The position numbers and the translations under genes are program-made. A DNA stretch of 28,648 bases. Source: Treponema sp. UBA4307. Lineage in GTDB: Bacteria > Spirochaetota > Spirochaetia > Treponematales > Treponemataceae. The DNA is taken from the NCBI GenBank assembly GCA_002394685.1, contig DGUP01000006.1, forward strand, positions 1-28,648, read 5' to 3'. Positions 24,972 to 28,648 of the stretch are shown in pieces. Every line of letters starts with the position of its first letter. The stretch's first letter is position 1. Under the pieces are notes generated by a model, which worked only from the letters and a program-made list of their open reading frames with translations, ran no database searches and was not told the DNA's origin.

Positions 24972-25763
24972 TTATTCTTTTAAATATACAGTTAATTTTA
25001 TATCTTTAAATTCTGTATATTCGTTTTTGGAATATAAATTAAATTCTTCGTAAAATTCTTTGGAAGCATAAATTTGAAAATCACAGGATCTAAACAAACC
25101 TCCACCGAGTTGTCTTCCGATTCTAAAGTCTGCATCAGGATATGCTTTTGAAATTTTGCTTTCGATACTTGAAAATGAAGAATTATTTGTCGTGATATAA
25201 AAATACCCGTCATATTTTTCCGGTATCGATTGTTCTGCATATGAGAAATTAATTTCTGAGAAAAGATAGCGTTTATCTTTTTGCTTTTCATCTAATATTT
25301 TTCTATATTCAATTGCATTTTTACAGATTATAACTTCTTCTTTTTTTGCAGGTTTAAGTTTTGATTGGAGCTTTTCCCAATATTCAATGTTAAATTCATA
25401 ACCCTGACGGTTTATTTCTATCAATTCACTGTCAGGGGAAATTCCATCTATTGGGCAAGACTGAACTTTTCCGTCAATAATCAGATAAAAATCAAAATCG
25501 CATGAAAAGCCGGAATCAAAATAACGGGGAAAAACAGGTATTTTTTTCAGGTCTTTCCATTCAGAAAAAATACTTCTGATTTCATCAATGTCATCAAGGT
25601 AATAATATTCCTGTTTATTATAATTTCCCAGGCGGCGATCTTTCAAAAAAATAACAGCATTCGTATTATCATCAGGGATTATATCTAAAAATGTAATCGA
25701 TTTTATGCTTGCACAACTAATGAGAAAAAGAGGTAAAAAGATAATTAATAAGCCTTTTTTCAT
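24972..25763 (-). CDS. Lipoprotein of unknown function
   Basis: A 263-residue predicted lipoprotein with MKKGLLIIFLPLFLISC (lipobox Cys17) followed by a polar, Tyr- and Lys-rich chain. There are no transmembrane segments after the signal and no motif I recognise. Two halves can be seen: about 35-125 (NTNAVIFLKDRR, then a Cys-containing FSCDFDFYLIIDGKVQSC) and about 165-263 (FSEINFSYAEQSIPEKYDGY, then GGGLFRSCDFQIYASKEFY), each with a Cys-x-x-x-x strand, possibly a duplicated alpha/beta fold. AAGGAAGG is the ribosome site. It lies 46 bases after the serine hydrolase stop on the same strand. Surface or periplasmic location is likely. Confidence 0.75.
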   Translation of the reverse strand: MKKGLLIIFLPLFLISCASIKSITFLDIIPDDNTNAVIFLKDRRLGNYNKQEYYYLDDIDEIRSIFSEWKDLKKIPVFPRYFDSGFSCDFDFYLIIDGKVQSCPIDGISPDSELIEINRQGYEFNIEYWEKLQSKLKPAKKEEVIICKNAIEYRKILDEKQKDKRYLFSEINFSYAEQSIPEKYDGYFYITTNNSSFSSIESKISKAYPDADFRIGRQLGGGLFRSCDFQIYASKEFYEEFNLYSKNEYTEFKDIKLTVYLKE

Positions 25764-25775
25764 TTTTCCTTCCTT

Positions 25776-25797
25776 AAAAAAGCAGGCCAGTGACCTG
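25776..25797 (-). terminator. Weak terminator-like hairpin after the serine hydrolase gene
   Basis: On the minus strand CAGG (25797-25794) and CCTG (25786-25783) form a 4-bp GC stem with a 7-base loop, two bases later followed by six T. It starts 12 bases past the hydrolase stop. The short stem makes termination uncertain, and the lipoprotein gene follows within 20 bases. Confidence 0.3.
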
Positions 25798-25808
25798 TCG
25801 CTATAGTA

Positions 25809-26819
25809 TTACTGAACCTGTTCAAAGTATTTTTCAAAGACTTCCCTGCAGTTTGACTGTTCGTCGTTAAGGCAGATTGTAAGCGAGCGCTTTGTGACAC
25901 GATTATAGAAACTGAAAAACTGAAGGCCTGGATCAAAACCTTCAAGAAATACGATGTTCGGGTTCTCTTTACGCAGCCAGAAGCCAAGCCCGTAAAGTCC
26001 GTCATCACCTTCGACGCAAGGAGACCAGGCTTTTTCAACAAGGGGTGAAAGTGTGCTTTCCGGATTCAAGTCAGGATCAAGGTTATTCCAGAACTGAGCC
26101 ATGTCCGCAAGTGTAGTGAAGGCGCCACCGTCTCCACCTCCGATTACTGGAACTCCGTAAATGTTGCTGCGGCCGTTTTGCTGATAACCTGTTGCGCATA
26201 CAATTCCCTCAGGCGGCGTTTCATCAAGCCTATAAAATCCTGTGCTATTCATATTAAACTTTGTAAAAACATGCTGCTTTACAAATGACGGAAAACTCAT
26301 ACCAGAGACAGTCTCCGCAACAGCTGCAAGAAGTACAAAGCCGCCGTTAGAATACTTGAAAGTTCCGGCAGAAGAGTAGGGTGCCTCTTGTTTTTTCCAC
26401 ATATTTTCAATCAAAGGAAAAAAGTCTTCCGGCTTTTCATAGTGATAGTTTGCATTTCCGCACAGAGCTTCTTCAAAATCTTCTACATAATCTTCGTCAA
26501 AATAATCCGGAACGCCTGAAGTGTGGTTCAAAAGGCTGCGCACCGTCACTTCTTCAGAAAGCCAATCGAGGGGCCCGTATTTTTCTGCTTTTGCGTTTAA
26601 TAGTTTTTTCACGCAGTCATCAAGATTGAGTTTATTTTCTGCTGCAAGAGTCAGAATTGAAACAGCCGTAAAGCCTTTTGTGCCAGAAGCTGTGCCGTAG
26701 CAAAAGTTCTTGTTGTTCTTTATGCGGAAATTTTTGTCTGCGAAACCATAAGCGCCGCTTTCAATAAGCTTTGTTCCTTCGTATACAGTAAAAACACCTG
26801 AAAAATTTATAAAACTCAT
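25809..26819 (-). CDS. Serine hydrolase, class C beta-lactamase/DD-peptidase-like family
   Basis: A 336-residue beta-lactamase-fold protein. The nucleophile motif SGTK (Ser45, Lys48) lies in CYGTASGTKGF, and the second motif YSN (156-158) in FKYSNGGFVLL; the third (HxG/KTG-like) strand near LEGFDPGLQ (about 300) is non-canonical. The family includes esterases, D-amino acid peptidases and penicillin-binding relatives; resistance should not be assumed. No signal peptide is visible: the fold begins directly at FSGVFTVYEGTKLIESG, so a cytoplasmic location is likely, unlike true beta-lactamases. AAGG lies about 12 bases before the ATG, slightly far. Remnant codons of another protein end 15 bases upstream (26835), suggesting a once longer operon. 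Confidence 0.85.
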   Translation of the reverse strand: MSFINFSGVFTVYEGTKLIESGAYGFADKNFRIKNNKNFCYGTASGTKGFTAVSILTLAAENKLNLDDCVKKLLNAKAEKYGPLDWLSEEVTVRSLLNHTSGVPDYFDEDYVEDFEEALCGNANYHYEKPEDFFPLIENMWKKQEAPYSSAGTFKYSNGGFVLLAAVAETVSGMSFPSFVKQHVFTKFNMNSTGFYRLDETPPEGIVCATGYQQNGRSNIYGVPVIGGGDGGAFTTLADMAQFWNNLDPDLNPESTLSPLVEKAWSPCVEGDDGLYGLGFWLRKENPNIVFLEGFDPGLQFFSFYNRVTKRSLTICLNDEQSNCREVFEKYFEQVQ

Positions 26820-26834
26820 AATGCATTTTCCTTT

Positions 26835-26939
26835 TCACTTTTTATTCCCAAAATAAAACATGTTACGGACAGGACCGTCAAGACGTGCAAGCTCTTCTTT
26901 ATGCCACCTCCAGTAACTATTTGTATTATATATTACAAA
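26835..26939 (-). pseudogene. C-terminal fragment of a lost gene
   Basis: The minus strand reads without start codon VIYNTNSYWRWHKEELARLD and on through GPVRNMFYFGNKK to a TGA at 26835. Codon choice and GC content are like the genes around, while the sequence beyond 26940 is AT-rich and stops the frame at once. No start codon or ribosome site is present, so this is the tail of a gene whose 5' part was lost. It ends 15 bases before the serine hydrolase ATG on the same strand, as in an operon. Family not recognised. The spacer 26940-27100 shows only a small GGGA-TCCC hairpin (26970-26983). Confidence 0.5.
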
Positions 26940-27100
26940 TTATTTATTGTTAAATTTGTTGTTACTTTTGGGAAAAAATCCCAGGTGCTTTGAATTAATG
27001 ACTTCAAGACAAAAACTTTCATGGAAGAGTAAAATTATGTATCAAAAATAAAAAAACGGAAGAAGATTCAGCTTTTGTAAGTCAAAGTGAGGAGATATAA

Positions 27101-27505
27101 ATGAAGAAGATTTTTAAGATTTTAAGTATTTTGGTAATGGTTTTTGTACTTTTCTCTTGTGCAAATCCGTCAAGTGATTCAACATCAGGCAGTCAGCCAA
27201 GTAACCCTGAAGAACCAACTTATTCAATTACTTTTGTTGCAAAAGAGCCTGTACAGCAACCAGTTGCAGACCTTTTGAACAGTTCACCTGATTATAAAAA
27301 CCTGAAAGAAGGTACAGAAGTAGAATTGCCAACAGTTATATACATGACAGAAGAAACAGAACAATTATCACTTGAGCTTACAGAAAGTTCAACTCATGAA
27401 AATGGAATATATTATGAAGGTAATATAACTTCGGTAGTAGTTGGAAACGAAGATATTGAAATAAAGTGTTGGTTGGGTGGGGGTTTTACAGTAGTAAAAA
27501 GATAA
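27101..27505 (+). CDS. Small lipoprotein of unknown function
   Basis: A 134-residue predicted lipoprotein. The signal peptide ends in VLFSC (Cys near residue 20), followed by a Ser/Pro/Asn-rich linker (about 22-38) and a small domain of about 90 residues (YSITFVAKEPVQQPVADLL, EGTEVELPTVIYMTEETEQL, and a Gly-rich end GGGFTVVKR). The plan resembles short surface modules of treponemes with a signal, a linker and a beta-rich domain, but I recognise no family. GAGGAG precedes the ATG. It runs in the opposite direction to the cassette-like genes on its left, and the next gene starts 56 bases downstream. Confidence 0.75.
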   Translation: MKKIFKILSILVMVFVLFSCANPSSDSTSGSQPSNPEEPTYSITFVAKEPVQQPVADLLNSSPDYKNLKEGTEVELPTVIYMTEETEQLSLELTESSTHENGIYYEGNITSVVVGNEDIEIKCWLGGGFTVVKR

Positions 27506-27561
27506 AATGTATAGAAGTTTAAAAAGAAAAGGTTGTCATTTTTTTTGTGAGGTAATATCTT

Positions 27562-27993
27562 ATGAAAGCTAAGAATAAATCGTGGGAACAGAAACTTATA
27601 GATTCCTTCAAAGAGGTAAAAATTAAAGATATAAAAGCTGATTCTCATAATAACTTTAACTGCCGCAGTAATACAAAAGCTGATGTTCAATATACTGACT
27701 TAAAGGGAACAGACTGGTTTATTGAGGCAAAAAGTTTTAACTCCCCAGATAAATACAATGGACTTCATAAAATTTTCGGAGAACTCTTGAAAATGGCGAA
27801 ATTTGCAGAAAATTCTGAAAATGCACATTTTGGAATTCTCATAGACGATGAAAGCTTTTTACAAAATCATCTTAGAATGTGCAGCAAAGGAAAACTTCAC
27901 GCTTTCGGAAAAATTTTTGACGATAAAATTACAGTCTTTTTTTTTTCAAACGGAAAATTAAAAGAGCAGCCATGGGAGAGTTTTATTCAGTAA
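27562..27993 (+). CDS. Possible PD-(D/E)xK-fold protein
   Basis: A 143-residue soluble protein. I do not recognise a named family, but the pattern fits a restriction-endonuclease-like core: an N-terminal helix with Glu9 (SWEQKLIDSFKEV), Asp41 in NTKADVQY, then a strand carrying Glu55-x-Lys57 (DWFIEAKSF), and a following helix (GLHKIFGELLKMAKFA) before a strand FGILIDD. Many such small proteins are nucleases or nuclease-derived domains; function here is inference. GAGGT lies 9 bases before the ATG. It follows the small lipoprotein by 56 bases and converges on the response regulator, ending 17 bases from its stop. Confidence 0.6.
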   Translation: MKAKNKSWEQKLIDSFKEVKIKDIKADSHNNFNCRSNTKADVQYTDLKGTDWFIEAKSFNSPDKYNGLHKIFGELLKMAKFAENSENAHFGILIDDESFLQNHLRMCSKGKLHAFGKIFDDKITVFFFSNGKLKEQPWESFIQ

Positions 27994-28010
27994 ATCAACC
28001 ACTGGCTGAA

Positions 28011-28648
28011 TCAGTAATACCCCAGCATCCTGGCTCCTTCAGCAAGATCTCCCATTCCGTGAAGCTCCATTTTTTCATAAATTGCCGTCCGCTGATTTTC
28101 TACGGTCTTTATGGATTTTCCAAGTTTTTGGGCAATTTTAGAGACGGAAAAACCTTGTGCCAAAAGCCCAAAAATCTCTTTTTCCTTTGGAGAAAGTTTT
28201 TTGTAGCTTGCAAAAAGTCTTGTAGTCCGGTCAGGCGAATCAAGGAGTCCGCTTGCAATTTGTGAAGCGTTTACATTTGCCTTCATTACATTAAGGGCTT
28301 CCGTACAAAAATATTCTTTTCCGGAAGCAACCATTTTTACCGCAAGGGCAATTTCCGAAAGGTCAGATGTTTTTGTAATATAGCCCTGAACTTTAGCGCT
28401 GATTGCGTTTTCAACCGTCAACGGCTCGGAAAAAGCAGAGCAGACAAGAGTTTTAATTTCAGGCCTTACAGCCCTGAGCTCACTTAAAATAAAAAGGCCG
28501 TTTTCCTTTCCAACCTGCAGGTCTAAAACAATCATCCTGCAGTCATCATTTTTTACAAGAATCTCTTTTGACTCGTCTCCTGTCGACGCCTGCAAAAAAT
28601 CAAAAACAGGACATTCTTTTTTAAGGGCAAGGACAAGACTTTCCCGGA
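28011..28648 (-). CDS. NarL/LuxR-family response regulator, 5' part outside window
   Basis: The frame is open to the window edge, so the N-terminus is missing: upstream codons read RESLVLALKKECPVFDF, which matches the first helix of a receiver domain. The visible receiver has the phosphorylated Asp in CRMIVLDLQVGKENG, the Ser/Thr position in LVCSAFS and the conserved Lys in GYITKTSD. The C-terminal helix-turn-helix of LuxR type lies in the last about 65 residues (LSPKEKEIFGLLAQGFSVSK, then IKTVENQRTAIYEKM). An internal TTG at 28595 gives an artificially short version. The protein should bind DNA when phosphorylated by a partner kinase, not visible here. Confidence 0.9.
   Translation of the reverse strand, partial: RESLVLALKKECPVFDFLQASTGDESKEILVKNDDCRMIVLDLQVGKENGLFILSELRAVRPEIKTLVCSAFSEPLTVENAISAKVQGYITKTSDLSEIALAVKMVASGKEYFCTEALNVMKANVNASQIASGLLDSPDRTTRLFASYKKLSPKEKEIFGLLAQGFSVSKIAQKLGKSIKTVENQRTAIYEKMELHGMGDLAEGARMLGYY

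Noticed and set aside
26850..26885. GC-rich ACGG/CCGT hairpin as another attC site
   Set aside because: It is explained by codons of the orphan C-terminal fragment on the minus strand.
27972..28265. 97-codon plus-strand frame at the window end
   Set aside because: It is antisense to the response regulator HTH domain, which is unmistakable.

Overview
The window looks like chromosomal DNA of a host-associated spirochaete, most likely a Treponema. This is inferred from AT-rich sequence, many lipoproteins with relaxed lipoboxes, a six-helix chemotaxis receptor, an alpha-2-macroglobulin/PBP1C pair, and an integron attC-like site; chromosomal integrons are known in Treponema. No rRNA, tRNA, CRISPR array, transposase or integrase was found.

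Left part (1-12000), envelope and metabolism: a membrane-anchored propeller-like protein, divergent from a DNA/RNA non-specific nuclease lipoprotein; D-lactate dehydrogenase; then a 2073-residue alpha-2-macroglobulin lipoprotein with an intact thioester motif. It is followed 6 bases later by penicillin-binding protein 1C, which starts at TTG. A consensus promoter lies in front of the pair. The known idea for such pairs is that the macroglobulin traps proteases that get past the outer membrane while PBP1C repairs the wall.

Middle part (12000-20600), sensing, surface and transport: a methyl-accepting chemotaxis protein, a Gly/Pro-rich beta-helix surface lipoprotein, an alpha/beta hydrolase in operon with a GPH-family sugar:cation symporter, a TetR regulator with a striking operator array in its own leader, and a membrane diguanylate cyclase that seems to be made from a leaderless transcript. 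Strong intrinsic terminators separate these units. One palindrome occurs upstream of both the chemotaxis gene and the beta-helix gene.

Right part (20300-28648) is accessory-like. It has a MoxR-type AAA+ ATPase with a VWA partner, then a minus-strand run of small, individually SD-equipped genes: serine hydrolase, lipoprotein, tautomerase and SH3 protein. Among them are at least three decayed genes not visible as single open frames, plus the attC-like dyad. A fourth small gene, left of the ATPase, carries a frameshift. Together this reads as a cassette-like, decaying gene collection. The window ends with a small lipoprotein, a possible PD-(D/E)xK-fold protein, and the C-terminal part of a NarL/LuxR response regulator that runs off the edge.

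I did not identify a clearly new multi-gene system. The best leads are the attC-like element with its decayed cassettes, the 14-bp-period TetR operator array, the leaderless diguanylate cyclase, and the disrupted small genes.
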